A stretch of 64,000 nucleotides of DNA from the NCBI GenBank assembly GCA_002197995.1, contig NGZR01000003.1:3844001-3908000 (forward strand), read 5' to 3'. Made by a program: the position numbers and the translations under genes. Positions within the stretch are counted from its first letter, which is position 1, and each line of letters begins with the position of its first letter. The stretch is from Gaeumannomyces sp. JS-464 (Eukaryota > Ascomycota > Sordariomycetes > Magnaporthales > Magnaporthaceae). Under the pieces are notes generated by a model. That model saw nothing but the letters and a program-made list of their open reading frames with translations, was not told the DNA's origin and did no database searches. Positions 11,332-23,010 of this stretch are shown one piece after another.

Positions 11332-12795
11332 ATGGAGTGTATTATGAAGGACCGCCCCCTCCTGAACGACCAGTTGGGTCGCGGGCTACAGGTCAATATC
11401 GCGGGCAACGACCGACAGTTCACAATCTTCCCTGCCTTGCCCGCCGAGCTCAGACTGAAGATATGGCAGACTGCCATTCGGGAGCTCCAATACCGGATCG
11501 TCCATGTCAAGCTGAGGCCAGGCCGTGAACCGTCAGTGATGATGACGCTTCCCCCCGGCGAGGACCAAGCAAGCGCCAGCGGTTCGGCCGCAGACCTCGC
11601 CCACAACAGCGACGACGGCGACCGCGAAGGGGATGCACATCAGAGATTCGCCGCCGGCCTCGAAGCCGTTGAGCGCCGTCGACGGCTGGCGTGGTCGACG
11701 GTCTTCCCTACCATCCTCCGGGTCAACCGCGAGTCCCGAAACGCCTACCTTTCCGTCTTCCGAATCGCCATGCCTTTCGGGACCGGCGACGACGACGCCC
11801 GCAAGCTTGTTGTCCACCTGAGCCCGGACCGCGACGTCTTGGATCTGAACGCTTCGATCCCGGATGCGGGCGTCGCCGACGGCGACCCTCCGTTTCTGAG
11901 AGCCCGCCTGGTCGTCAACTTCCTCTGTTCCCTGCGTGCCCGGGACCCCAGAAACGTGGGCCTCAGGCGTCTTGCGCTGGGCGCGCAGGTCTACAGCACC
12001 CAGACCGACGATGCCGACATCACGGTCGACGACCTCCTCGACCAGATATCCCCCTCCCTCGCCGACCAGAGCTGGGAAGAAGGAGCTGCGGCCTTTGCCC
12101 AGATCCTCGAGAACCTGGTGTCCTTCTTCTACGTCGTCAGGCTCAGTCACATGGCGCGTTGCAATCCAGGGTATCCGGTCTGCCCCGAAGCCAGGCCCCA
12201 TTTCGCTCTGTCCGTCCCGGTGGCGCCGGGCCAGCGGCACAACAACCTCAGAGCCTGCGCCGGATGCGTCAGCCACAGCTACCTACCGTCCACCCCCGAC
12301 ATCGCCACCTTCACCTGGTTTGACCGTGACCCCCGCCCCCACGTTGCGCTGGACACGCAGCAGGTCCCCTCGCACGAGTGCCCACACCAGAAGTTCCGGG
12401 CATGGACGCAGCTGGAAGAGCGGTTCGGCGTCAAGCGGGCTGGCTCCCCGTTCCGCCTCTATCTCGCCGCCGGCGAGGACCAGCGCAGCGCCTTCGACCA
12501 CGAATCGGCACGAGGTCACCTGAAGGACGAGTGGGGGTCGTGGCAGAGATGGTCCGGCACCCTTCAGGAATATCACGGCCAGTGGGTGACCAAGATGGGG
12601 AATCTCATGAGCCGGGAGCAGCAAGCGGGGGTCGAGGATGAGGCCTTGCCGGCTGTTGGGCTCTGGCTCTGGCCAAGTGAGGCGCTTAACAAGATGAGCG
12701 CAGAAAAGCCATGCGATGAGCATGGCAACGGCGAGTTGATAGTCCACGATTTGTCTGGCTCTGCTCCAGGGCTTCTGGCCATGCATCTAGCTTGA
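11332..12795 (+). CDS. 2EXR domain-containing hypothetical protein
   Basis: Intronless frame of 487 residues. Near residue 31 is FTIFPALPAELRLKIWQTAI, the start of the 2EXR domain common in large fungal families of unknown function. It continues with the expected strand-rich region: FPTILRVNRESRNAYLSVF near residue 125 and RDVLDLNA near residue 165. The middle and C-terminal parts carry paired cysteines (RACAGC) but no other domain I recognise. Upstream ATGs in frame are absent within the preceding stop, so 11332 is taken as start; the second Met four codons later is equally possible. These proteins are often rapidly evolving and lineage-expanded. Function unknown. Confidence 0.82.
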   Translation: MECIMKDRPLLNDQLGRGLQVNIAGNDRQFTIFPALPAELRLKIWQTAIRELQYRIVHVKLRPGREPSVMMTLPPGEDQASASGSAADLAHNSDDGDREGDAHQRFAAGLEAVERRRRLAWSTVFPTILRVNRESRNAYLSVFRIAMPFGTGDDDARKLVVHLSPDRDVLDLNASIPDAGVADGDPPFLRARLVVNFLCSLRARDPRNVGLRRLALGAQVYSTQTDDADITVDDLLDQISPSLADQSWEEGAAAFAQILENLVSFFYVVRLSHMARCNPGYPVCPEARPHFALSVPVAPGQRHNNLRACAGCVSHSYLPSTPDIATFTWFDRDPRPHVALDTQQVPSHECPHQKFRAWTQLEERFGVKRAGSPFRLYLAAGEDQRSAFDHESARGHLKDEWGSWQRWSGTLQEYHGQWVTKMGNLMSREQQAGVEDEALPAVGLWLWPSEALNKMSAEKPCDEHGNGELIVHDLSGSAPGLLAMHLA

Positions 12796-13204
12796 GGAAG
12801 GCGACGGTTACGGAGTTTCTATCGGGTTTCCTACGTTGAATAGCCAGGACGAAGGGAATTCGAATCGTTGCGGTAGGCAAAGACGAGACGCAAACAAGGC
12901 GTGGATCATCGGCGAAGCCGGTGCTTAAAATATGTTCGTCATCAAGTGGCATCTCGGTTCATTAATAGCGTTGTCCCGCCTGCTATCCTAACAAAAAAAA
13001 CCCACACTCCCGACGGGCTAACAGCCCTGGCCTTTCTAGATTCTAGTGTTTCCTGCGGGAACAACGAGGTTTTGCTTGAGATAAAAGTCAATACGGCGTT
13101 TCGGGTTGTTGTCGGTCGAAGATCGGCCGGCCGGCGCGTGCGATTCTCTGGGAAGCAGGAGGGCAAAGATGTCCCATTCAGGAACGGGAGGGGAGTAAGG
13201 GATC
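12796..13204. other. Convergent intergenic region
   Basis: Between the 3' ends of the 2EXR and LVIVD genes. No coding feature; only short 3' flanks and an A8 run near 12991. Confidence 0.4.
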
Positions 13205-14687
13205 CTAACCCTGGTACTTGAGCGAGTAGATGCCGCGCTCGATGCTGTTGACGAGCAAATATCCGGACTTGAAGTAGGGGTAGACCGACCAGGCGCCGTT
13301 GAAGGTGACGGCGCCGCCGACGGCGTCGTCCTCGGGGCGCACGTCGAAGAAGCCGACCTCGCGGAACAGGGCGCCCGAGTCGTCCTTGTCAATGGAGCTG
13401 ACATCGACGATGCGCAAGCCGGAGCCGTAGTTGGATTGGTATGCGAGGCCGTTAAGCGTGTACTGGTTGTGGTCGATGGACTTGACGGGGCTCTTGTAAA
13501 CGCCGCGGAAAACGGGCCAGGTGAGGTCCTGGATGTCGACGATGTACGTAGTGGTATGGCCGTCTGCTGCAAATCCATTGCCGTTCTGCTCGTCCAGCTC
13601 GTCGTCGAGCAGCAGATACTTGTGGTCGTCACTTAGAAGCCACCCCTGGTGAGTGTACGTGGCCCCGTTGTACGTGGTGCGGCTGATCTGGCGCGGCATT
13701 CCCCGGCGGTCGACGTTGACGATAGTCAGGGCGTCCTCGTTGTAGTTGAAGCAGATCTCGCGGCCCTGGTACGCCTGCATGGGCCCGCGGTAGATGACGC
13801 ACTGCGCGTCGTGCACGTAGCCGTCCTCGGCCACGCACCCGGCGTCCTGCGGGCGCGCCGGGTTGGACACGTCGACCATCCAAAGGCCGCCGCGGCAGCG
13901 CAGGTGCATGGCGGTGCCGACGGCGAAGATGGTCTTTGTGGCCTCGTTGGCCACGATGTTATGGCTGTTGCCGAAGCCGGAAAAGTGCGCCGTCAGGCTC
14001 GACAGCGGGAACGTCACGGGGCTGGCCGGGTCCACAGTCTCAAGCTTGCGGAGGTCGAAGATTTGGAGGCCGTGGTCGGGCGCTTCGGAGCCGATGTACG
14101 CGTGGCTTCCGATGACTTTCATATCGCGCCACACGGACGCCACCGTCTGCGTTGGCAGGCGCCCGAGGTAAGCGATGCTGCCGTCCTTGAGCACCTCGAT
14201 GAAAGCGGTCCCGTCAGTCTGGCCGACGAGTCCGAATTCGCGCCCGCTTGAGGCGGTCCAGCCTGAAGGAGACTGCTGTCAGCTGGGGTTGCCCTCATAC
14301 AGACATGCGTGTTGTCATTCAAGCCGATTGTCACTTACCCCAAACGTCGTTGCCGACGCGCGTGCGGCTGCCCATGTCCTGGTGGCGCAGAAACCCCATG
14401 AGGTCGACGTTTTTGCACGAATACTCGCCCGCCGTGCCGTTGGAGCAGGTGGTGGCTCCCTGGAGCTGGTACCGGTCCATATCGTACATGCCGGCGAGGC
14501 GGTCGGCCTCGAACTGGGCCTCCTTCTTGCCACGGAGCGTGCTCATGGAGACGGCCATCGGGGCGTCAAAGGCCCGGAGGCCAGACACAAGGTCCTGGCG
14601 CCGCTTGATGTCGCGGGGCCCGAAGGGCAGCTTCATCGCCTCCGCCCCCGCGAGGAGGGCGGCGGCCACGACGGCGTTGGTCTTCAT
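13205..14687 (-). CDS. Secreted LVIVD-repeat protein (choice-of-anchor B type)
   Basis: Secreted beta-propeller-like protein of unknown activity. Exon 1 (14687-14339) encodes a signal peptide, a putative RR processing site near residue 29 and a Cys-containing N-terminal region; exon 2 (14262-13205) holds the propeller. Total 468 residues. Repeats of the LVIVD type are visible: HGLQIFDLRKL, GLWMVDVSNPARP, YIVDIQDLTWP and SGLRIVDVSSID. Fungal members are sometimes annotated as regulatory P domain proteins. The GTAAGT donor and CTTCAG acceptor give a clean phase-1 junction reading DVWGWTASSGRE. No catalytic motif is evident. It probably acts outside the cell or at the cell wall. Confidence 0.85.
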
Positions 14688-15540
14688 CGTGACGCAATGC
14701 CTGCTCTTTTGGCTTGGTGGCAGAAGGGTGTGGCGGTCGTCTGATGGCGAAAGGGGTAGGACGCGCGGGCTCTCAGGAGGTGCCTCGGTGACTTCCGCTC
14801 TGCCCAACAGACGAGAGCTGGGGGAAAGACTCGTTTATATGGAGAATCATCATGGCCGCCACGCATCCAGTCATAGCCCTCCACGGGTGATGCCTCCGCA
14901 AGGTACCCAATCCTCCGAGCCGCCGCCGATGGTTGTGCAGAATTCGGCGGCCCTGCCGAGAGATGATGAAGTTCATCCACCTTCCCAAAGGAGCAGGTAG
15001 AAGACTTCTTGGCGACTGGGCTGGTGGTGGAGCGGGGTGAAAACTTGGCCCTCTACGGCGCCAAGCCTGCCTAGTTCCCCATTATGCAAGGCCCTCCCCG
15101 CTTATCCCGGGTCAGGATGACAACAGGACGGATGGAACCCCAGACTCGGGAGCGTCGGCGTACGGAGTCTTATCGCGCCTCGTATCCGGAGGCCGGCCTC
15201 TTGGGCAATACGTAAAATTAGCCGGTAAGACGGCACGACTCCCTCCCTGGGTTCAGACTTGTGGCGGGGGTGGGTGTGAATTTTCAGGAAGGTCATTGAT
15301 ATGTAATCCCGAAGCTGGGGAACAGTGAGATATCCATGGGAGGACAGTGCGTGGAGAACAGATATAGCGTGACAGCCATGACGTCTGCTTGTTATCAACT
15401 CCAAGGTTGTAGTCAACATGGACTTGAAAAGAAGGGATATGGGGCTCTTTGAGCCTCGCGGCACTAACCGACTACCATAAAGTCGTGCTCGTATTGCGGG
15501 TCTCCATCCAAACGCCAGCACACGGTGGTACAGCACAAGT
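14688..15540. other. Intergenic region upstream of the LVIVD gene
   Basis: Promoter side of the LVIVD gene and 3' side of the NmrA-like gene. No gene supported. Confidence 0.4.
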
Positions 15541-16548
15541 TTACCGTCCGGCCAAAATATCGGTCGCCACACTCTTGACCAGCCCCTTCATCTCCTGCTC
15601 GCTGTACTCTTTTAGTCCCAACAACTTGTTCCATGACCGATCCTCGTAGCCGGGCTTGTTGGATTCAGCCCAGGCTCCGTAGAGTATGTAGCCCATAAAC
15701 ACCCAAGGCTCGAACACGCCCTCTGAGAGCGCCTTGTCCGACTTTGCTTTCATAGCCGCCGTGTCTTGCTGCGTCACCGTCCACCCCTCGGGGCCGGCGG
15801 CATCCTTCAGCGCAGCCACAAAGTCCTGTTGGCGGATGCTTCCGTCGTGGATATACACATCCCTATTTTTGGTCTCGTCAGGATGCTTTAAAACCGCCAC
15901 CACGGCCTCCGCCACGGTCGACAGGCATGCAAAGCTGACACGATACGTGCCGCCGTTGTATATGTCGGCCGTCTTGGCGGTCAGATTGCCTATGTTGCCG
16001 ATGCGCAGGCACCAGTCGAGAAAGAGGTTGCAGTACACCAAGGTGTAGCTCGTCGGGCTGCCATCTCTGGCCGCCTCGGCTGCGAGCAGGTCTTCGGCCT
16101 TGACCTGGTCCGCAAAGGCTGGGCAGTTGCGTACCGCGGGCTGGCGCAGGTCGCAGCCGAACTCAGACGGCAGGATGCGGCGGACTCCCGCGACGATGGC
16201 GGCGGGGAGCAGGGTCGAGGCTTGCCAGGCGAAGGCAGGGGCGCCGACGGTGCTGACGAGGACGTCGTGGCCGCGAAGCGCGTCGGTTAGGACAGCCTGC
16301 GACGCGAGGTCGACCGTGTTCTCGGTGAATTTGCCGGCTAGGTCTGCTGGGAGCTTGCCGGCAGTGCGCACGAGGGCCGTCACCTCGAAGCCGGCGCCTA
16401 TCAACTCCTTGAGGACCACAACGCCAAGGCTTCCGGAGGCCTGCGACGATGCTCGGTTTTGTCAGTTGGAGTGCATAGAGCATCTATTGGATGTGTGACG
16501 CGCGCTGCAACTTACGCCGGCGATTGCAACTCGGTTGTACGCGGCCAT
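15541..16548 (-). CDS. NmrA-like / isoflavone-reductase-type NAD(P)-binding protein
   Basis: Predicted NAD(P)H-dependent oxidoreductase or redox sensor of the atypical SDR family. A tiny first exon (16548-16516, MAAYNRVAIAG) joins 16440-15541 through a 75-nt phase-0 intron, giving 310 residues. The junction recreates the nucleotide-binding motif VAIAGASGSLG. Downstream are ALVRT (strand 2), DALRGHDVLVSTVG (strand 4 region) and LPSEFGCD, all typical of fungal isoflavone-reductase-like proteins. The family includes secondary-metabolite reductases, but no cluster is evident beside this gene. Without the small first exon the Rossmann motif is lost, which supports the intron. Confidence 0.87.
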
Positions 16549-17330
16549 GTTGTGGGCGCTGCGCTGAGAAAGAGCAGGGGCTGAGCGAATTGGGCAATAA
16601 TGAACGGCACGAAGTTGGTACAAGTCGCCAAGCACGCGATTGCAGGCCAGTAGCTCTCGCAAAATGTACGTCGCCAGGACAAGTCGTTGATAGTCAGTGA
16701 TGGAAACGGATACAACCCAACTTGCCTTCCATTCGGGAGGCCGGAGATATATGTCGTCAATCGGGGACGTTCCCCAGGCCAGGTTCTGACAACTGCCGGC
16801 TGGATCTGCGCATCTTAGCGGCGTCCCCCCTGGCGAAACGGTCAAGATTTAATGCGGTTTGGGAGGGAGCATGGGGGATGGTGCTGAAACAACGAAACCA
16901 AGCCAACGCAGTCACGCGCGGTGGCCCGCCTATGCTGACAACACCCGTCGTGTTTTGTCGCCGAGAGAACTAGCTGTGCGCCCTCGGAGCTGCGCATGGT
17001 CGGCACCGGCAATGGTTGGGTCAATCACAAGGGGCTGCTGCTTCACGTCGCCGTGTCCCATCAGCGGCGTTCCCGGCCCGCTCTGCTTCTGACTGAGCCC
17101 GTTCAACCCGTCAAGCTAGTGTCTCCCGAGAGATGGGTGGGTGAGACGTGTCGATCCGCATGGAAAGCCCCCTCTAGGCAATCAAGGCGAGACGTCGTGA
17201 TCCCCAGGCCGCTATTAACTGCGCAGGAGATCTCCTTGGATCACAGGGCTTTGAGTCCGGGGTACGACAACCTACCTATTAGTTCGTTTAGGAATGCCGT
17301 CCGTAGATTATCCAAAAAAGTTGTTACTAA
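16549..17330. other. Intergenic region, promoter of the NmrA-like gene
   Basis: Separates two minus-strand genes. No supported coding feature. Confidence 0.4.
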
Positions 17331-18810
17331 TTACTCTCCAGGTCGCCTTTGCGACCACGCTGATAAGAGCCGCTTAGGCTGTGAATGCCAAAGCGACCTT
17401 CGCGACACTGTTTCCGGTGACGAGCTGGCCTTCGAATAGTTACACGTTGGGCAGTAGGTCATTTTGTTTGGGGTGGCCGGGTAGACATCCTTGCCGTACG
17501 TAGCGTTAAGGGAGACAGACCCGACAACATTGCCCGTTTCGAGGCGGATCCAGGTGTCCACCTCTCGCGCCTTTAGCATCTCGCGCGTGATCAGGATCTG
17601 CCGACCGCCTCGGACCCAGTTCCCGTAGCCGCCATATCCAGTATGTTGGCCAAAGCAGAGGTTAAGTCCGTTGCCCTTGATCGTCATGCCGGGAACGAGC
17701 CGGTCCCACTTATAGCACCACGTATCCCCGTGGTCGTGACCCGAAAAGACCGCCACGAGGCCCGGAGTATCGACGAGCGCCCGCATAAACGGTATATCCT
17801 GGCCTCCGTAGTCGCAACCCGCCCGATCTCTACCGTCCGGGCACCAGCCCTGAGCCTGCGGTGCGAGCGGGTAGTCATCGTTGATCCCCGGCTGGCGGCG
17901 AGGATCGATGGAGCCGTTCTGGCCGTGTTGCATCTGCAGCGCCAACGACGCCTGCACCGGAATGTGCACAAAGGCCAGACTGGGTACTACGGCGCCGCCA
18001 AAACTGCGCATCAACTGCCGGTTGGTTCGCCGGAACCAGGAAACGGCGCTCGGGTGCACCCAGTTCTCGTGTCCAAGTCTTTCGCCCGAGGTTTCGTTGA
18101 GCTGCTGGAAAAGGAAGCCGCCGCGGCTATCAAAAAACCAAAGGACGAGCTCTGGGATGCAGCGGCGGCCGGGCCCGGGCGGTAAATATGAAGCATCGCC
18201 TGTCCGTGTTGCGTCACAGTCGGCGCCGTATACTGGCAGATAGTAGTTGGTCGTGCCGGCACGCGGGTCTCGAACCATGTCGGTGGTCATGGCGCCTGGG
18301 AAGCGCCGTTCTCGTGCCAAGATGGAACCACCCGAAAGGTTGTACTGATAGTCGTGATTCCCATAGGTTGAGGCCCAGGGCAGCCCACGGCGGACCATGG
18401 GCGCGACGAGACGGTCTATGTACGCGCTCCCATTGTGGAGAAACGCGTTGTCACCTGTGATCAAGTCGCCGTTGAGGACAACGAGGTCGGATGGTTCAGC
18501 GTCCAGCACGTTCTCCATGACCTTGAGCGTGTTGACATCTTGCTGCGGGCCCCATTGGTCCCAAGCGTCTTGTAAGGGAAGATAGGAAAGTGTTAGTTAA
18601 TAGCTTGTGCAACGATGAAGAATTAGGGGTAGGAGTTTCCCTCTTACTCTCCCCAAAGTGCAGATCATTGAAGATGGAGATCTGGAATGTGCCGTCCTCG
18701 TTGAACTTTAGCGGAGTCAGCCTCGTTCCATTCCAGGCCGGCCTTGAGACTGCGGCTTGCGCCGAGCCAGAGAACAGGAAGGGCACGGTCGCGAGGATAG
18801 CGAGGCGCAT
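17331..18810 (-). CDS. Secreted metallophosphoesterase (calcineurin-like)
   Basis: Predicted secreted phosphatase of the fungal purple-acid-like/DCR2-related group. Exons 18810-18648 and 18568-17331 give 466 residues. A signal peptide (about 1-20) precedes the metal-binding blocks: FNDLHFGE (DxH), VLNGDLITGD (GD), YGNHDYQ (GNHD), FVHIP and FSGHDHGD (GHDH). The phase-1 intron joins HFGE to NAWDQWGPQQD, a phrase typical of this family. Several N-glycosylation sequons and a Cys-rich C-terminal part fit secretion. The tail after the last conserved block is basic and Ser-rich. Substrate unknown; phosphate scavenging is a reasonable inference. Confidence 0.9.
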
Positions 18811-20386
18811 CGTGTAGGGCCCAACACAGCGAGAGGGTATCGGTAGCTTCACGCCTTGAGCCCTGGATCCGACCAGTTTGCACCGCATGCGACTACATAG
18901 GAAGACGCATCCGGCTCCTTTCTATACCGCGCACATCAAAGACCCCAGCCTCCGGCCGCGATGACGGCTGGACCCCGAATGCCTCGGGGCAGCTGGGGAG
19001 TGGGTGGGCTGCATTCTGGGTCGGGTCTGCATTCCAGCCAGGAACCATGGATGGACCCTGTGCTGCTTTCTTGCACATACCTGGAGCGAGTCGGGGCCAG
19101 GGCCGCCCAGCCGTGTGCTAAACAGTGGGATTTGGGACAGGCCCAAGACACTGCGAATGAGACCAGCCAACATTGCTGCCATGGCACCGCGTCGGAGAGA
19201 AGAAAAGGGAGGGCGGGTTGGCGGGCCCCCGTGCAGCCATAGACAAGAATCAATTGATTCACATCACGGGGGCCTCGTGCTTCAGCTTCCCCGATGCGCT
19301 GCCGGAGCGAGTGCTACGGTATGTCTGGGCGTGCGCGTGTTTGCCTCGACCAGAGCCGCACATATCTGGTCGCTGGGGGCAGGCTTTTTTGTTTTTTGGG
19401 TTGAGGACCATTCACGTGTGGCCCCTGCCGGAACGTGACGACAACACCCACGCCACTGGCTGGCGCCAGAAATCTAGTTAGGCCAAACGACCGTCAAAGG
19501 CGCAATGCTGGCACACTGCAACCTTCATGCAGCCTTTCTCGGAGCTTTGTGGGAAAAGAGCGACAATGGGATAATTTGTGGGATGAACTTATTTTATCCG
19601 CGTTTCCAGGCCATCCCGGGCTCTAACGCTGGAATGAATCGCAACGGTGTGCAGTGTGGCGACGTCTTCATGTTCGGCTCCAGAAATCGTGAATTTCCCA
19701 TCCTCAACGGGCGGATCTCTCCCAACAATACGCAATGCATAGAGTACGCGAGAGTAGGGGACAAAGCTACGGGCAGACAAAATGTAAGAAAAGGAAAAGA
19801 CCGCCATCAAATCCTTCAACGACTGGGATGAGCGCAGGCGGTCGACCTCGGGCCAGAGAGACTCTCTACCCACGGTCCGTTGACCAAATATAGATATCAT
19901 TCGACAAAGCCATACTTGACATTTGGCCCAAACCAGCCCCTCGTCCCAACCTTTAAAATAACCGCGCCCATCACCGGGAGGGACCGAAACCCAGTAGATC
20001 CGGTTTCAAAATGTCGCGAATGGCATCTCGAAGATACCATCTCGCTTTCTGCCGATGTACGTCGGCGTGGCAGCAAAGAAGTCATCCAGCTACCCGGAGA
20101 ACCCCAAGTCTGGCCATGATTTTGGCCAAAGCGAACCCGGGCTTTCGGCTGGTTCGTCTTCCTTCTCTAGCTGTTTGGTCTTTGGCAAATTTTCGTCATC
20201 GCTATATGCTACCACGTCCATGCGGGACGACGAGCAGATAAAGGCACCTTGTAGAAGCTGTGATCTCGTAGGAACATATAAATTAGTGCTTCTCCTCCTC
20301 CGAGCCTGCTTTTTGCGTACACAGCATGTTCCTCCTGAGCTACACAGAACAGCGTGCCGCAACAAAACATCCAAAATCCCACAAAC
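18811..20386. other. Divergent intergenic region
   Basis: About 1.6 kb shared promoter region between the phosphoesterase (minus) and the repeat protein (plus). Short open frames near 19000-19830 lack recognisable motifs. An ATATAAATTAG element near 20275-20286, about 100 bases before the plus-strand ATG, may be TATA-like. Confidence 0.4.
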
Positions 20387-20914
20387 ATGCGTTCCGTAAC
20401 CGCTATTGTCTTCTTGGCAGCGACGGCAGCCCTCGCCGCGCCACTCCCAGCCAATGACGAGCTGACAGCCGCCCTGACCGCCCTCGCCCTCAACAACCCC
20501 GAGGATGCGGCCGCGGCTCAAGGCATGACAGCTACAAAGGCACAGAGCCAGGACGACGAGCTGACCGCCGCCCTGGCAGCGCTGCAACAGAACAACCCCG
20601 AGGACGCCAACGCCGCCAAGGGAGTTCTTCCGGGGCAACTATCCGCGCGTCAGAACGACGGGCTCGCTGCCGCCCTCGCCGCCTTGCAACAGAACAACCC
20701 CGAGGGTGCCGATGGTGTCAAAGGAGTCCTCCAGGGAAAAGCCGCTCCGCGCCAGAACGATGGCCTCGCCGCAGCTCTTGCAGCTCTGCAGCAGAACAAC
20801 CCGAATGATGCCGCCGCCACCGTGGCGGCCGATGTGGGCGGGGCGCAGGACCCTGCACAACCAGCACCTGCCCCAGCCCCTGCTCAGGAGCAGCCGGAGT
20901 GGAATGTGGAGTAA
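20387..20914 (+). CDS. Small secreted tandem-repeat protein
   Basis: Intronless, 175 residues, function unknown. A clear signal peptide (about residues 1-18, ending ALAAP) is followed by four tandem units of 33-34 residues at about 24-56, 57-90, 91-124 and a shorter unit at 125-151. Each unit begins D-E/G-L-(T/A)AALAALQQNNP, with an Ala/Leu-rich predicted helix ended by NNP. Units 2 and 3 end in (S)ARQN or (A)PRQN. The C-terminal tail is Pro/Ala-rich with no membrane anchor. There are no cysteines and no dibasic KR Kex2 sites, so it is not a standard dikaritin-type precursor. I chose the ATG at 20387 because it begins the signal peptide directly; an in-frame Met 11 codons upstream would mask it. 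Confidence 0.8.
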   Translation: MRSVTAIVFLAATAALAAPLPANDELTAALTALALNNPEDAAAAQGMTATKAQSQDDELTAALAALQQNNPEDANAAKGVLPGQLSARQNDGLAAALAALQQNNPEGADGVKGVLQGKAAPRQNDGLAAALAALQQNNPNDAAATVAADVGGAQDPAQPAPAPAPAQEQPEWNVE

Positions 20915-21289
20915 GGGATAACGATTCGGCTCGACGGACGGGACGACGCTACAAGCAGTTGGTCAACCATTCATGTACATATGTTGCTACGCAAGATGAT
21001 ATAACAGCCCTTTCCTCAAGTACCCATACAGCGACGTTCTCGTCCGTGACTGAGAACTCCATAGCCCATCGACGCTGGTGCATGCAGGTCTGTTGGTCGG
21101 GGCTGGAGGCTGATCTTGGGCGAGGGTTAGGGCCCAGGCTGCTGTCAGCCTGCTTGGCGACCTCTAGCGCCTGTGCTGGTCCTCCCATCCGATTGGCAGC
21201 CTGCATAAAGCTCGCGCAAACGTCTGACGCCATTGGGCACAAGCGCCTTAGATTTTCTACACTCTATCATCATTAACCGCCATCCTCGA

Positions 21290-22435
21290 GTTCCTCCCCT
21301 AAAGCAGCGAGCCGCCTTCGCAGTACGACCCGCACCAAGCACTAGCACCAGTTGCTCCTGGAAGACCAAACGCCTGCTTTGCTCATCTTCTCGTCTGGTG
21401 TGCCCGGGCTGGCAATACTACTGCATCACTCGGGCGCGGTGCCGACTGTGCCAGTTCCCCTTGGAAGATGGGGAGCCCACGATCGCTGGTCAGTCCCAGG
21501 CTGGTTCTGGTTACGGTGGATTCGAGCTAACGTGGCCGCCGCCGCTATTGCGCATCTTCATCACGCCGACTTAGACCTTGGCGGTGGGGGCATCTCGCCA
21601 TGGTTCGAGTTCCGCAACGATGAGAGGTGCTCCGACCGCGGACGGCGCATCACAATCCACATAACGCGCGCCGATACCTGTCCGCGCATGGCCGTGGACA
21701 ATAGAAGCACGAAAAATAGCACGCCAGCTATTCCCTTCCACGTACAGTGCTACAACCGCCGGGCCAGCGACGTGACTGAGCGCTTCCTCAAAGCGACTGC
21801 ATACTGGCTAGCACCATCGCCGGCCGAGGAGCAGAGGTCCCTAGCCGCACAGCTGCCTCAGCTCTTTTTCCCACCCGATGGGTTTAATGGAAGTGGCCGG
21901 ATCTCTGGGGCAACGCAGCTTCCTGGAGATGTCTGGATGATGGTTGCCGGCGTCCTCGTGCGCCAATGCGCAGCGTGTGATGCGCAGGACCATGTCGAGC
22001 GCCAGCCAAAGATTGAAAACTCAGAAGTCAGCCTGCACAGCGCAGTGTATGCCTCATACGTCATGTTTGACGGCCGCCATTACATCAAAACTCTCTACAA
22101 CCAACTCGGGGGAACGAATGCCGCCCGCCCCGGGGGCGGTGCCCCCAATAACCACCTACACCCCGGCTGGTCCCTCGAAGCTGCCTCTTCACGTGAAAGC
22201 CAACGATCACCGGATGGAGAGAGTCGGGAGTACCGAAGACGGAGGGAAAGGGGCCAAGCGCATCAAACGAGGAGGAATTTGGATGGCCTGCGACCATCTC
22301 GGTGTTCGCCAGGTGTTCCACGTTCCCCAGGGCCGAGAAGACGCCTGGAACTCCAGGCTTCCCAGGGTCGAGGGCTGTTCATGGAGGCACATCCCACTTG
22401 GAGTAGAAGGGTTGAATGACTGCACTCTCCTCTAG
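21290..22435 (+). pseudogene. Broken gene, remnant of a fungal F-box-associated-type hypothetical family
   Basis: Coding-like blocks lie in three frames of the plus strand. The first (about 21390-21490) reads CRLCQFPLEDGEPTIAG, a Cys-pair motif seen in fungal hypothetical proteins. The second (about 21600-22095) contains PFHVQCYNRR, a block with VRQCA and DGRHYIKTLYN. The third (about 22105-22435) contains GIWMACDHLGVRQVF and ends at TAG 22433-22435. The switch between the last two falls at a GGGGG run near 22104. No good start codon is visible. The stop codon abuts the foldback element. The family assignment is from memory of motif style and is tentative; it could be a live gene with assembly indels or a true relic. 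Confidence 0.45.
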
Positions 22436-22976
22436 TCTCAGAGGCTCAAACTGTTGATGCCAGTAGAATTGGCCCTTTCGATTTGATTGGCTGAGTGCCA
22501 AAGTCACTGGTCCGTGCGGCGGGTCTTTTATGGGGCGGGCCAATTCTACTGGTCTAGTTTGAGAAAGGAGGGCTTATTTTGCACGCACAGTCGGGGCAAG
22601 CCCATACAAAAAGCAAAATCCGTTTTTACTAACTCCTAAATAACTTCGCCAATTTATTCCAAATAAAAAATTGGATTGCACGTTGGAATTCTTTAAATTT
22701 GAAGCTTTTCGAAAATATATAAATTTTTTATCCGGTAAAAATTAGCCGATTAAAAAAAAGAAATTGGTAAATTCGTATAACGTGGTTCACAAGCGAGTGG
22801 ATCAAACAAGCGAGTGGATCAGTTAGAAAACGCATATTAATTAGCGTTTTTTACATTTAAATAACTCGGCTAATTTACTTCCAAATTTAACCATATTTGG
22901 GAGGGTTATATTTAACTAAATAGGAAATTTAATTTAATTTTCTTCGATTTTTATTATTACTCCTTTAAGGTTAGTT
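22435..22976 (+). repeat. Left arm of the foldback element
   Basis: Runs from the terminal GTCTCAGAGGCTCA to AAGGTTAGTT at the loop. It includes a GAGTGGATCA direct repeat near 22790-22825 that pairs imperfectly with CGTCACTCGC repeats in the other arm. Confidence 0.8.
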
Positions 22977-23010
22977 TGCATATTTACACAGTGTATTATA
23001 CAGTGTTGCG

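Noticed and set aside
11533..12276. 247-codon open frame opposite the 2EXR gene
   Set aside because: Antisense shadow without motifs.
19000..19830. Overlapping short frames suggesting a gene upstream of the repeat protein
   Set aside because: No start, splice or motif support in any frame.
20387..20914. Kex2-processed RiPP (dikaritin-like) precursor
   Set aside because: No KR/RR site between repeats and no typical Tyr-rich core; only single Arg residues are present.
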